Shown here piece after piece: positions 24,868 through 32,707 of a stretch of 64,000 bases of DNA. The stretch lies in NCBI RefSeq assembly GCF_004310425.1, contig NZ_SIUB01000010.1, positions 1 through 64,000 of the forward strand. Direction: 5' to 3'. This DNA is from Hansschlegelia quercus. Lineage in GTDB: Bacteria > Pseudomonadota > Alphaproteobacteria > Rhizobiales > Methylopilaceae. How positions within the stretch are numbered: position 1 is the stretch's first letter; the number at the start of each line of letters is the position of its first letter. The notes under the pieces were generated by a model that saw only the letters and a list, made by a program, of their open reading frames with translations, was not told where the DNA came from and did no database searches. A program made the position numbers and the translations under genes.

Positions 24868-25616
24868 GGCGCTTCTCCCCTGTCTGCTCCGAGGCTCTGG
24901 CCGGTGACGCTCGCCGCAAGGTCCGAGGCGAGGAACAGGTAGGAGCCCGCAACGTCCTCCGGCTCCATGAAGCCCGGCAGCGCCTGGGCCGCGACGATCC
25001 CGTCGAGAAGCTCTTCTTCCGGCCGCCCTGCCCGCTCGGCCATCCGCGTCAGGGAGCGCAGCGACGCCTCCGTTTTGACCCAGCCTGGGCAGACGGCGTT
25101 GACGTTGATCCCGCGCGGGCCGAGCTCCTTCGCCCAGGTCTTGGTCAGCCCGATCACGGCGTGCTTCGACGCGACATAGGCGCCGAACTCCGCTTCCGCC
25201 GTGCGCGACCACACCGACGCCGTGTTGATGATGCGCCCGCCGGCCGACATCTTCGGCGCGAGCGCGCGGGTCATCAGGAAAGTCCCGACGACGTTGATCT
25301 CGAGGATGCGCCGGAAGGTCGCTTCGTTCTCGGACGAGAAATCGTCGAGCGGCGTCAGCCGCTCGTAGCCGGCGTTGTTCACCAGCACGTCGAGGCGGCC
25401 GATCGAGGCGGCGAAAGCCTCGACGGCGTAGGAGTCGGTGATGTCGGCGAGGACGCCGCGCGCGCCGAGCCGCTCGGCGGCCTCGAACACGCCCTCGTCG
25501 TCTGCGAGCATCGTGAGTTCCGCGCCGGCGGCGGAAAAGGCGCGCGCGATCCCGAGGCCGATGCCTCGGCTGGAACCCGTGACGACGACCGATCGGCCGG
25601 ATAGACCCTGCAGCAT
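24861..25616 (-). CDS. SDR-family NAD(P)-dependent oxidoreductase
   Basis: 251 residues. Classical SDR with TGSSRGIG (13-20), NNAGYE near 85, the catalytic triad in SVWSRTAEAEFGAYVASK, and PGWVKTEAS. The insertion MAERAGRPEEELLDGIVAAQ before the C-terminus is longer than in the downstream SDR, so the two are not recent duplicates. One base separates its start from the ATPase stop codon, which places it firmly in the importer-creatininase operon. May act with the other SDR on a hydroxylated side-chain or precursor of the guanidino compound; inference only. Confidence 0.85.
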   Translation of the reverse strand: MLQGLSGRSVVVTGSSRGIGLGIARAFSAAGAELTMLADDEGVFEAAERLGARGVLADITDSYAVEAFAASIGRLDVLVNNAGYERLTPLDDFSSENEATFRRILEINVVGTFLMTRALAPKMSAGGRIINTASVWSRTAEAEFGAYVASKHAVIGLTKTWAKELGPRGINVNAVCPGWVKTEASLRSLTRMAERAGRPEEELLDGIVAAQALPGFMEPEDVAGSYLFLASDLAASVTGQSLGADRGEAPW

Positions 25617-25617
25617 C

Positions 25618-26403
25618 TCAGAGCTCCCCGCCGGCTGCCGCGCGCACCACGCCGATCGCCTCGCGGCGGAGCGCGAAAAAGTCGTCCCCGTCGCGCATCT
25701 CCAGCGTCCGCTCTTCGCCGAGGCGCGTCTTCACGTCGATCTCGGCGACGATCCGCGTCGGGCGCTTCGAAAACACCACCACGCGGTCGGCGAGGAACAG
25801 CGCCTCCTCGACGTCGTGGGTGACAAACACCACCGTTTTGGCGTCGCGCCGCTGGATGCGGCGGAGTTCGGCCTGGAGCTGCTCGCGCCTGAGCGCGTCA
25901 AGCGCGCCGAAAGGCTCGTCCATCAGCAGCACGTCGGCGCCGGCGGCGAGCGTGCGGGCGATCGCGATGCGCTGCCGCATGCCGCCCGAAACCTGGTTCG
26001 GATAGCTGTCGGAGAACTCGTAGAGCCCGACGAGGTCGAGATAGCGTTCCGCGCGGACCGCCTTCTCCTGCTCCGACAGGTCCTTCCGGTACTTCATGCC
26101 GAAGGCGACGTTCTGTCCGACCGTCAGCCAGGGGAAGGACGAATAGGACTGGAACACCATGCCGCGCCGCCGGTCCGGGCGGCCGACCGGCTCACCGTCG
26201 AGGCGGATCTCGCCCGAGCTCGGCTGGTCGAGCCCGCCGACCATGCGCATCAGCGTGGTCTTGCCGCAGCCGGAGGGGCCGAGGAACGCCACGAACTCGT
26301 GGCGCGCGACTTCGAGATCGAAGGGCTGCTCGACGACCTGCACGGAGCCGAACCGCTTCGTGACGCCGTCGAACACGAGATGAGGAGTTGGCGCGGTCGC
26401 CAT
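25618..26403 (-). CDS. ABC transporter ATP-binding protein, NitT/TauT type
   Basis: 261 residues from the ATG at 26403, whose first base overlaps the permease stop (TGATG). The frame stays open further upstream, but only as a shadow of the permease. Walker A GPSGCGKTT, signature VSGGMRQR, Walker B LLMDEPFGALDALRR, switch VTHD. Energises import together with the permease and binding protein upstream; probably for creatinine, creatine or a related guanidino compound, given the downstream enzymes. Confidence 0.9.
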   Translation of the reverse strand: MATAPTPHLVFDGVTKRFGSVQVVEQPFDLEVARHEFVAFLGPSGCGKTTLMRMVGGLDQPSSGEIRLDGEPVGRPDRRRGMVFQSYSSFPWLTVGQNVAFGMKYRKDLSEQEKAVRAERYLDLVGLYEFSDSYPNQVSGGMRQRIAIARTLAAGADVLLMDEPFGALDALRREQLQAELRRIQRRDAKTVVFVTHDVEEALFLADRVVVFSKRPTRIVAEIDVKTRLGEERTLEMRDGDDFFALRREAIGVVRAAAGGEL

Positions 26404-27269
26404 CACAGATACCGGAAGGCGCGGCGGTGGATGGCGCGCAGAAGTTGATCGGTGGCGAGGCCGATCACGCCGATCAGCACCACGCCGGCCATCACCTCGG
26501 GCGTCTTCATGTAGCGGCGGGCGGCCCAGATCACGAAGCCGAGCCCGCTGTCGGCCGCGACGATTTCGGCGATGATCAGATAGGTCCAGCACCAGCCGAG
26601 CGTGATGCGGAGATTATCGATGAGGCTCGGCAGCATCGCGCGGAAGGCGACGTCCTTGAGCGCCTGCGCTTGGCTCGCCCCGATCGTGTAGGCGGTCTCG
26701 AAGTATTCGTTCGGCACGCGCCGCATGTCGTCCGCGACGAGCAGCACGAGCTGGAAGAAGGTGCCGAGCCACAACAGGAAGATCTTGGTCTCTTCGCCCA
26801 CGCCAAACCAGATGATCGAGAGCGGGACGAGCGCCGGGACCGGCAGATAGCGGATAAAGTCGATCGCCGGCTCGAGCGCCGCGCCGACCGGCCGGAAGCC
26901 GCTCATCGCCATGCCGATGGGGATCGCCATCACCGCGGCCAGCAGGAACGCGCCCCAGACGCGCAGCGTCGACACCCAGGCGTGCCAAGCGAGATGCTGG
27001 GTGGAGAACATCCGGCCCATCGCCGCGAGGATCTCGCTCGGCGCGGGGAAGAACAGCGGCGTCGTCAGACCGAGCCGGGCGACGAACTCCCAAAGCGCAA
27101 GGATCGCGATGCTGGAGGCGACCGCGATCACGGCGCCCCAGGGACGGGGCAGCGCTGCGCGTAGCCGGAAGGCGCCTCCGACCGCGGAGGGGCGCCGGCG
27201 GAGGCCGGCGTCCCTTGTCGCAGGGAGGGACGCCGCATCAGGAATGACGCGTCCCTCGGTCATGCTCAC
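26403..27269 (-). CDS. ABC transporter permease, NitT/TauT type
   Basis: 288 residues from GTG at 27269 (GTGA overlap with the binding-protein stop), or 286 from the ATG at 27263. BPD_transp_1 permease with hydrophobic segments from about residue 47 on; the ATPase-contact loop is FETAYTIGASQAQALKDVAF. The first ~40 residues are odd: GRVIPDAASLPATRDAGLRR is the translation of a GC-rich palindromic stretch (27193-27250) resembling the dispersed repeats of this genome, so the N-terminal tail seems to be repeat-derived. The membrane part is intact. Confidence 0.88.
   Translation of the reverse strand: MSMTEGRVIPDAASLPATRDAGLRRRPSAVGGAFRLRAALPRPWGAVIAVASSIAILALWEFVARLGLTTPLFFPAPSEILAAMGRMFSTQHLAWHAWVSTLRVWGAFLLAAVMAIPIGMAMSGFRPVGAALEPAIDFIRYLPVPALVPLSIIWFGVGEETKIFLLWLGTFFQLVLLVADDMRRVPNEYFETAYTIGASQAQALKDVAFRAMLPSLIDNLRITLGWCWTYLIIAEIVAADSGLGFVIWAARRYMKTPEVMAGVVLIGVIGLATDQLLRAIHRRAFRYL
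27193..27250. repeat. Palindromic repeat-like segment inside a permease gene
   Basis: Two adjacent hairpins: CGCCGGC/GCCGGCG (27193-27210) and GTCCCT/AGGGAC (27210-27231), followed by GGAATGACGCG, an end sequence similar to the intergenic repeats. It is read in frame as the N-terminal tail of the permease. Confidence 0.5.
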
Positions 27270-28258
27270 TTTGCGCCGGAGACGGCGGCCATGACGGACG
27301 AGTCGATCTGCGACTTGACGTCGAGCTTGGCGTCGGCGGCCTTGTTCTCGACGTTGAGGTCCATCACCGTGTCGAAGATGGCGTAGAGCGTTCCCGGCTT
27401 GTCCGGCGTGCCGATCAGCTTGGCCGTCTCCTCGGCTCCCGTGAACGTCAGGCTGGTGTCGAAGATGCCCTTCACCTCGGCGTCGCTGAGATTGTAGTGC
27501 GGCGCGGTCGTCTTGATGAATTCGGCAGGGTCGGACTTGTAGAGTTCGACGGCCTTGAAGATGCCCTTCATGAACTTCTGGTATTTCGTCGGATTGGTCT
27601 TCAGGTCATCCTGCCGGACATCGATCACGTCGATAATGATGTCGCTATCCTTTGACGACAGCAGCATCTTGCCGTTGCGCTGCGTCTGCGAGGACACCGC
27701 CTGCGACATGAACGGCTCGTAGGTGCCGATCGCGGCGATCGAGCTGTCGGCGAACACCGCCACCGTGTCCGGCGTCATGATGTTCTTGATGTTGAGGTCG
27801 TCGAGCGTCATGCCCTCCTTCTTGAGCGCGAGCTGAAGCAGGAGGCGTGCGGGGATGTTCGGCTCCACCGCGACGGTCTTGCCCTTGAGATCCTTGATCG
27901 AGGCGATCGATCCGTCCGCGATCACGCCGTCGCCGCCGACAGACTTGTCAATCGTGCCGATGATCACGCCCGGGGTGTTCGCGTCGCGGGGACGCCCCTG
28001 GTGCTCTCCGACGGTGCGCATGTCGACTTCGATGTCGCCGCGCGTCATTGCCGCGAGAACGTTCGAGCGGTCGTCTTCGAACCGCATGTCGACGTCGAGC
28101 CCCAGTTCCTTGAAGTACCCTTTGTCGATCGCGACGAAGACCGGCGCATAGCCCGGCCAGGTCGGAGCGAGAACCCTGAGCGTGTCCGCCGCGAGGGCGG
28201 GACCCGCCGCAAGCAGACCCAGGCTGGCGACGACAAGCGTATGACGAAGACGTCCCAT
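27266..28258 (-). CDS. ABC transporter substrate-binding protein, NitT/TauT type
   Basis: 330 residues from the ATG at 28258, chosen because GGAGG lies just upstream; an alternative ATG at 28270 has no ribosome binding site. Signal peptide MGRLRHTLVVASLGLLAAG ending near A24. The mature part has APTWPGYAPVFVAIDKGYFKE, SIKDLKGKTVAVEPN and AIGTYEPFMSQA, as in taurine/nitrate/thiamine-precursor-type binding proteins; it does not resemble the aliphatic-sulfonate proteins closely. First gene of the creatininase operon and divergent from a LysR gene, so its ligand is probably the operon's substrate. Confidence 0.9.
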   Translation of the reverse strand: MGRLRHTLVVASLGLLAAGPALAADTLRVLAPTWPGYAPVFVAIDKGYFKELGLDVDMRFEDDRSNVLAAMTRGDIEVDMRTVGEHQGRPRDANTPGVIIGTIDKSVGGDGVIADGSIASIKDLKGKTVAVEPNIPARLLLQLALKKEGMTLDDLNIKNIMTPDTVAVFADSSIAAIGTYEPFMSQAVSSQTQRNGKMLLSSKDSDIIIDVIDVRQDDLKTNPTKYQKFMKGIFKAVELYKSDPAEFIKTTAPHYNLSDAEVKGIFDTSLTFTGAEETAKLIGTPDKPGTLYAIFDTVMDLNVENKAADAKLDVKSQIDSSVMAAVSGAK

Positions 28259-28332
28259 GGCGACCTCCATTCGGTGCTGGAGGGATCATTTCGCGCTTTC
28301 GCATCGACGGATATCGCTTTTGTTGGAATGAT

Positions 28333-28352
28333 ACATCGACCGACATCGATGT
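28333..28352. promoter_or_regulatory. Probable LysR operator between importer operon and regulator
   Basis: ACATCGA (28333-28339) followed, three bases on, by the perfect 10-bp palindrome ACATCGATGT (28343-28352). It lies in the 108-bp divergent gap, 14 bp before the LysR start. A repeated half-site plus palindrome is typical of LysR-type binding regions. Confidence 0.5.
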
Positions 28353-28366
28353 AAGACCAGACCCCC

Positions 28367-29293
28367 ATGGACGCCCGCCCCAAAGCCCGCATGCGCAGGC
28401 TCGACAATATCGACCTGCGGCTGCTGCGCGTCTTTCTGACGCTGGCAGAATCCGGTGGCTTCGCGGACGCGCAGATCAATCTCAACCTGTCTCAATCGAC
28501 GCTCTCGACCCACCTATCCTCGCTCGAGCGAAAACTCGGCGGTCAGCTCTGCGAGCGCGGCCGGGGAGGCTTCCGCCTGACGCCGTTCGGCGAGGCGGCC
28601 TACGCCGCGGCGCGACGGCTGTTCGACGACGTCGACGCCTTCCACGCCCGCATCGGCCGCGATCAGCAGCGTCTCGTCGGACGGTTGCGGGTCGGCGTGG
28701 TCGACGGCGTGGTGACCAATCCCAAGCTCGGCCTCCAGACTGCGTTCAGCCGCTACATGGGCTATGCGGCCGAGGTCTTCGTCGACCTCGAGCTTGGCAC
28801 CCCGCTGGAGCTCGAACAGGCGCTGATGGACGGACGGCGGGACATCGTCGTCGGCCCGTTCAGCCAGAAGGCGCCGGGCCTCGTCTATGCGCCGCTCTGC
28901 CGCGAGCCGCACGCGCTCTATTGCGGCAAAGGGCACCCGCTGTTCGAGCGACCGGACAAATCGATCCGGCACGAGGACATCGAGGAGGCGCTGTTCTCGG
29001 TGCGCCGCTACCGCCACCTCGACGACCTCTATCGTGTGAACCATCCGCGGGCGAGCGGCGCAGTGATGCATATGGAGGCCCAGACGATGCTGATCCTGTC
29101 GGGACGTTTTGTCGGCTATCTGCCGAACCATATCGGCGATCACTGGGCGGCGCGCGGCGAGATGCGCGTCATCCGCCGCGAGGGCTACGGGTTCGAATCC
29201 CAGCACTTCGTCGCGACTCGGCGGCCGAAGGGAGAGCTTCCGCTGGTCGACGCCTTCGTGGACGAGCTGAAGCGGCAGGCGGCGGAAGGCTAG
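28367..29293 (+). CDS. LysR-family transcriptional regulator of the creatininase operon
   Basis: 308 residues. N-terminal winged helix-turn-helix at about residues 15-75 (LRLLRVFLTLAESGGFADAQ, then NLSQSTLSTHLSSLERKLG) and a periplasmic-binding-like effector domain from about 100 (RLRVGVVDGVVTNPK). Divergent from the ABC-SDR-creatininase-ureohydrolase operon with paired half-sites between them, so it is the likely activator in response to the imported compound. Its TAG stop shares a CTAG with the stop codon of the convergent phnE-like gene. Confidence 0.88.
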   Translation: MDARPKARMRRLDNIDLRLLRVFLTLAESGGFADAQINLNLSQSTLSTHLSSLERKLGGQLCERGRGGFRLTPFGEAAYAAARRLFDDVDAFHARIGRDQQRLVGRLRVGVVDGVVTNPKLGLQTAFSRYMGYAAEVFVDLELGTPLELEQALMDGRRDIVVGPFSQKAPGLVYAPLCREPHALYCGKGHPLFERPDKSIRHEDIEEALFSVRRYRHLDDLYRVNHPRASGAVMHMEAQTMLILSGRFVGYLPNHIGDHWAARGEMRVIRREGYGFESQHFVATRRPKGELPLVDAFVDELKRQAAEG

Positions 29294-30816
29294 GCGCGGT
29301 CGATAGACGCCGTCGAGAGCCGCACCGGCAAGCGCTCGATCCTCAGCGATTTTCGGAGCGCCCGCGACAGCGCGTCCACGGCGATCGCCATGCAGCCCGT
29401 GGCGAGGATCAGCACGACGGCGACGTCGAGCCTCAGCTCCGAGATCGCGGCGTCGACGTGGAAGCCGAGGGTCGCGACGCCCAAGATGCCGAAGATCGCG
29501 CTTTCCCGGAGGATGATCTCCCAGCGATAGAGCAGATAAGCGAGGAACTGCCCGTAAGCGCGCGGCACGACTTCGTAGGCGTAGAGGTTCACGCCGCGCG
29601 GCGCGTCGGGGCGGTAGGCGAGACCGTCGACATGGCGGCCCATGAGATAGCCGATGATGCCGGCATTGTGGATCGAGAGCGCGATGATCGCGGGCAGCAT
29701 GGATGGCCCGAAGAGCTGCAGCAGCACGTAAGCAAGGACATATTCCGGCGTCGAGCGCACGACGACCAGCAGAATGCGGCCGAGCGGCTGGCCGAGCCGG
29801 CCCGTGAAGCGGCGCGAGACCAGCGGGAGCAGTGCGAGCGCCCCGGCGCCCGTCGCAACCAGCGCAAGCTGCGACAGGACGAGCGTCTCGAGCGCGCCGG
29901 GCAGGATCTGCTCGGTCACGATCGACCTCAGCCATGCGCCGAAGCGGCTCCAGGTCTCGAGGCTGAGCCAGTCGCCGTTCCGGAGCGGCGCGGGCATGAT
30001 AGCGCGACCGAAGCGAAGAAGGTTGCTCGAGACGTCTCCCGAACCGCCCATAGACGGCAGCGCGAGGATCGCGGCCGCGAACAGCAGCGGCAGCGTGCGG
30101 GCGCGCGCCCAGAGCCGCCGGGATCCGATCAGCACATAGAAGACAAGCAGCAGCGCGCCGGCCTCGGCGTAGCGCCCCTGCCGGAAGGCGCTCTCGAGGT
30201 AGAAGCCCATCGTCGGCAAGCCGATGAAGCCGAGCACGAGCGTCGAGCGCATGGCGCATTCGAGCCGGTACAGCGTGTAGGTCTTCATACGCACGGCCAA
30301 ATCCGGCAGCCGCGCATAGAAGAACGCCGAGACGGTCGAGGTGGCCTTCGGCAGGGCGACGAGGGCGGAAAGGTCCGCCTCCTCGATCATCTCTGAATAA
30401 ACCTTTGCGCAGATGCCGGCGTAGGGCAGCGCGATGGCGAGCACGCCTGTGATCGCCGACAGGCCAAAGACCTGCATCAACAGCAGCGCCCAGAACAATT
30501 CGTGCACCGACCGCACCAGCGCGCAGGCGATGCGCACCGTCCGCGAGCGCGCGAAGACGATCGCGAGCAGGAAGCCGGCCCCCGCGCCGAGCGTGACGCC
30601 GACCACCGCGAAGGCCAGCGTGCTGACCACGCTCCATCCCGCGATCGCGGCAAAATCCGGAGCCGCCAGGCCGGCGAACATCCGGCGGAGTTCGCCGAAC
30701 GGATCCATCGTCGTGACCGCAAGATCGGCGAACAGCAGCGAGACGGCGGCGAGCAAGACGAAGGCCCGCGTCGCCGAGAGGTAGCCGCGCGGCAGGATGG
30801 CGGCCAATGCGGACAT
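29290..30816 (-). CDS. Fused PhnE-type ABC permease (two permease domains)
   Basis: 508 residues, about twice a normal PhnE (about 260-290). Two BPD_transp_1 domains in tandem: the first about 60-240 with contact loop YARLPDLAVRMKTYTLYRLE, the second about 300-490 with VVPRAYGQFLAYLLYRWEI. Each has the PhnE-like ESA/ESAIFG-type end (ATLGFHVDAAISELR in the second). One chain would supply both halves of the channel. Last gene of phnDCE order on the minus strand. Likely substrate is phosphonate, phosphite or another oxyanion; this cannot be settled from the permease. Confidence 0.88.
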   Translation of the reverse strand: MSALAAILPRGYLSATRAFVLLAAVSLLFADLAVTTMDPFGELRRMFAGLAAPDFAAIAGWSVVSTLAFAVVGVTLGAGAGFLLAIVFARSRTVRIACALVRSVHELFWALLLMQVFGLSAITGVLAIALPYAGICAKVYSEMIEEADLSALVALPKATSTVSAFFYARLPDLAVRMKTYTLYRLECAMRSTLVLGFIGLPTMGFYLESAFRQGRYAEAGALLLVFYVLIGSRRLWARARTLPLLFAAAILALPSMGGSGDVSSNLLRFGRAIMPAPLRNGDWLSLETWSRFGAWLRSIVTEQILPGALETLVLSQLALVATGAGALALLPLVSRRFTGRLGQPLGRILLVVVRSTPEYVLAYVLLQLFGPSMLPAIIALSIHNAGIIGYLMGRHVDGLAYRPDAPRGVNLYAYEVVPRAYGQFLAYLLYRWEIILRESAIFGILGVATLGFHVDAAISELRLDVAVVLILATGCMAIAVDALSRALRKSLRIERLPVRLSTASIDRA

Positions 30817-30822
30817 CGTGCC

Positions 30823-31569
30823 TCAGGCCTCGAAGAACGGCGCGAGGTCGGCTGCGGACAGCGCGCGGGACGGCTGATCCAGCACGATCCGCCCGTCGTC
30901 CAGCACGACGATCCTGTCCACGTGGTCGAGCGCAAGCGGCGCGTCGTGGAGCACGAGGATCGTCGTTTCCGAGCGCTCCGCGATGCGCGCGAGGATCGCC
31001 GCGCCCTGCCGGCGATCGAGCGCCGAGACCGGTTCGTCGGCGACGATCACCGGTCGTCCGTCATAGAGCGCGCGGGCCACAGAGACGCGCTGGCGCTGGC
31101 CTCCCGAAAGCGCGCCAGCCTTGGAGAACAGCTCGGCTTCCAGCTCGACCAGCGCCAGCGTTTCGCGGACCGCCGCGACGTCCGCCTGTGCCGGCCGGAC
31201 GAGGGTCCAAAGATTCCGAAGCGTCGAGCGGCGATCGAGCCGGCCCATATAGACGTTGTGGAACACGCTGAGCGCGTCGACGAGCGCGGAGGCCTGCGGC
31301 GCGAGCGCGACCTGGCCGCCGAGTTCGCGGTGGATCAGGTTCACCAGCGTGGATTTGCCCGCCCCCGACCGTCCCATTAGCGCGACGCGCTCGCCCGCGT
31401 AAATCGTGAGGTCGATCCCTCGAAGAGCGGCGCGGCCGCCATAGCCCGCGGTGGCGTTCTTGAGATGGATGAGCGGAGCGGGCGTGCGTGCTTCGAGACG
31501 CCCCGGCTCGCGCCGCGGCTCCTCAGCATGAGGACCGTCTCTGCTGACGAGAGTCTTCTCGCCCCTCAT
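30823..31569 (-). CDS. PhnC-type ABC transporter ATP-binding protein with repeat-derived N-terminus
   Basis: 248 residues if started at the ATG at 31569. Walker A GRSGAGKST, signature LSGGQRQR, Walker B VIVADEPVSALDRR, switch LVLHD; PhnC-like spacing. Homology begins at about PLIHLKNATAGYGG, but no ATG, GTG or TTG lies between there and the palindromic element at 31486-31604. The nearest usable ATG lies inside that element's inner stem, and a further one (31665) lies inside the upstream binding-protein gene. The protein thus seems to carry about 30 repeat-encoded residues. Six bases separate its stop from the permease start. Confidence 0.82.
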   Translation of the reverse strand: MRGEKTLVSRDGPHAEEPRREPGRLEARTPAPLIHLKNATAGYGGRAALRGIDLTIYAGERVALMGRSGAGKSTLVNLIHRELGGQVALAPQASALVDALSVFHNVYMGRLDRRSTLRNLWTLVRPAQADVAAVRETLALVELEAELFSKAGALSGGQRQRVSVARALYDGRPVIVADEPVSALDRRQGAAILARIAERSETTILVLHDAPLALDHVDRIVVLDDGRIVLDQPSRALSAADLAPFFEA

Positions 31570-31604
31570 GCTGAGGAGGCTCGAAGAGCCGGCTCGAAGC
31601 ACGC
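31486..31604. repeat. REP-like palindromic element, family A, copy 2, overlapping phnC start
   Basis: Outer arms GCGTGCTTCGAG (31486-31497) and its exact complement (31593-31604); inner arms CCTCAGCATGAGG (31521-31533) and its exact complement (31564-31576). The inner arms are identical to those at 6562-6608. It lies between phnD and phnC and supplies the probable phnC start codon. Confidence 0.75.
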
Positions 31605-31618
31605 AGAACCCATCCGCC

Positions 31619-32479
31619 TCAATCCAGCAGGCCTGTCGCTTTGCCGACCTCCTCGACGGGCGCATAGGCGGCGTTGTCGACCGGGATGAACTTCGAGCGG
31701 CCGAACGGATCGAGGATCGCGCGGTCCGTCACCTCGATCAGCGCCGCCTTGAGCCTTCCCGTGAAGCCTGCGCCATATGTCTCGTCGACGTCGCCGCGGA
31801 CCGTCCACTGGTAGTCCGGGAAGGGCGGGCTCTCCCAGATGATCTTGACCTTGGCCGCATCGACCTTGCCCGCCTTCACGTCGAGATCCCAGACGGAATA
31901 ATCGACCGCGCCGACCTCGAAGGCGCCGGACTGGACGAGTTGGATGGTGCGGCTGTGGTCGCCGGAGAAGCCGACCCTTGAGAACACCTGCTCGGGCGTC
32001 TTGCCCGGAAAGGCCTGCCGGATGAAGTGCTCCGGCATCACCCGGCCGGAGGTCGAGGAGCGAGCGCCGAAGGTGAAGGTCTTGCCGGCGGCTTCCTTTG
32101 GAAAGTCAGCCGTCTTCTCGAGACCCGTCGCGGCGTTGGCGATGAAATAGGTCTTGAAGGCGGCATCCTCGGCGCCTTGCGCAAGCGCCTGTGCGCCGGG
32201 ATTGGCTTTGCGGGCCTGCACGCCGGTGAAACCGCCGAACCAAGCGAGTTGCACGTCGCCGTTCGTGAAGGCGGTGACCGCCGCGGGATAACTCTTCACC
32301 GGCAGATATTTGACCGAAACGCCGAGCTTGCCCTGAAGATACTCGGCGACCTTGGTGAACCGCTCGACCAGGCGGCTTTCGTCCTGGTCGGGGATGGCGG
32401 TGAAGACGAAGGCGGCTTGGCTGAACGCCTGACCGCAGAGCGCGAGCAAGGCGGCGAATGCGATGACGATGCGCCTCAC
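31619..32479 (-). CDS. PhnD-type substrate-binding protein (phosphonate/phosphite/oxyanion importer)
   Basis: 286 residues with signal peptide (MRRIVIAFAALLALCGQAFS). PhnD/phosphite-binding family: FVFTAIPDQDESRLVERF, YPAAVTAFTNGDVQLAWFGG, GKTFTFGARSSTSGRVMPE and DYSVWDLD. The SSTSG-type anion loop is present. First gene of phnD-phnC-phnE. Similar proteins are variously annotated for phosphonate, phosphite or selenate; no C-P lyase or phosphite dehydrogenase lies in the window, so the ligand stays open. The gene is divergent from the transglutaminase-like gene, with 228 bp between them in which no further gene is seen. Confidence 0.88.
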   Translation of the reverse strand: MRRIVIAFAALLALCGQAFSQAAFVFTAIPDQDESRLVERFTKVAEYLQGKLGVSVKYLPVKSYPAAVTAFTNGDVQLAWFGGFTGVQARKANPGAQALAQGAEDAAFKTYFIANAATGLEKTADFPKEAAGKTFTFGARSSTSGRVMPEHFIRQAFPGKTPEQVFSRVGFSGDHSRTIQLVQSGAFEVGAVDYSVWDLDVKAGKVDAAKVKIIWESPPFPDYQWTVRGDVDETYGAGFTGRLKAALIEVTDRAILDPFGRSKFIPVDNAAYAPVEEVGKATGLLD

Positions 32480-32707
32480 GGGCGACCTCCTCGTGATCGT
32501 ATGACGTCTTTGCCGCGATCTTTGAGCTCGCGGAGCGACTTTTGTCGCGCGTCATGCGTCCAAGAGGAAGCGGGTTATTTTGAAAAGCGAGGAGCCTTAG
32601 GTCGAAAAATCAGCTTTTCCGGCCCGGCGCCGGGCGGAAAATCCATTTACAGTCGCCGCCATCAAGAGCGGCGCGGACGCGCCCGCCGCGCCAAGGACCT
32701 TTTCACG

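Noticed and set aside
28514-30637. 707-codon open frame antisense to LysR and continuing over the permease gene
   Set aside because: Crosses a gene boundary; the permease in another frame of the same strand has membrane segments and family motifs.
31619-32479. Assigning the PhnD-like protein to selenate or phosphonate
   Set aside because: Motifs are shared between oxyanion subgroups and no catabolic gene for any of these anions is adjacent.
32027-32707. N-terminal extension of the transglutaminase-like protein
   Set aside because: That stretch is antisense to phnD and its intergenic region; the family start motif follows the ATG at 32708.
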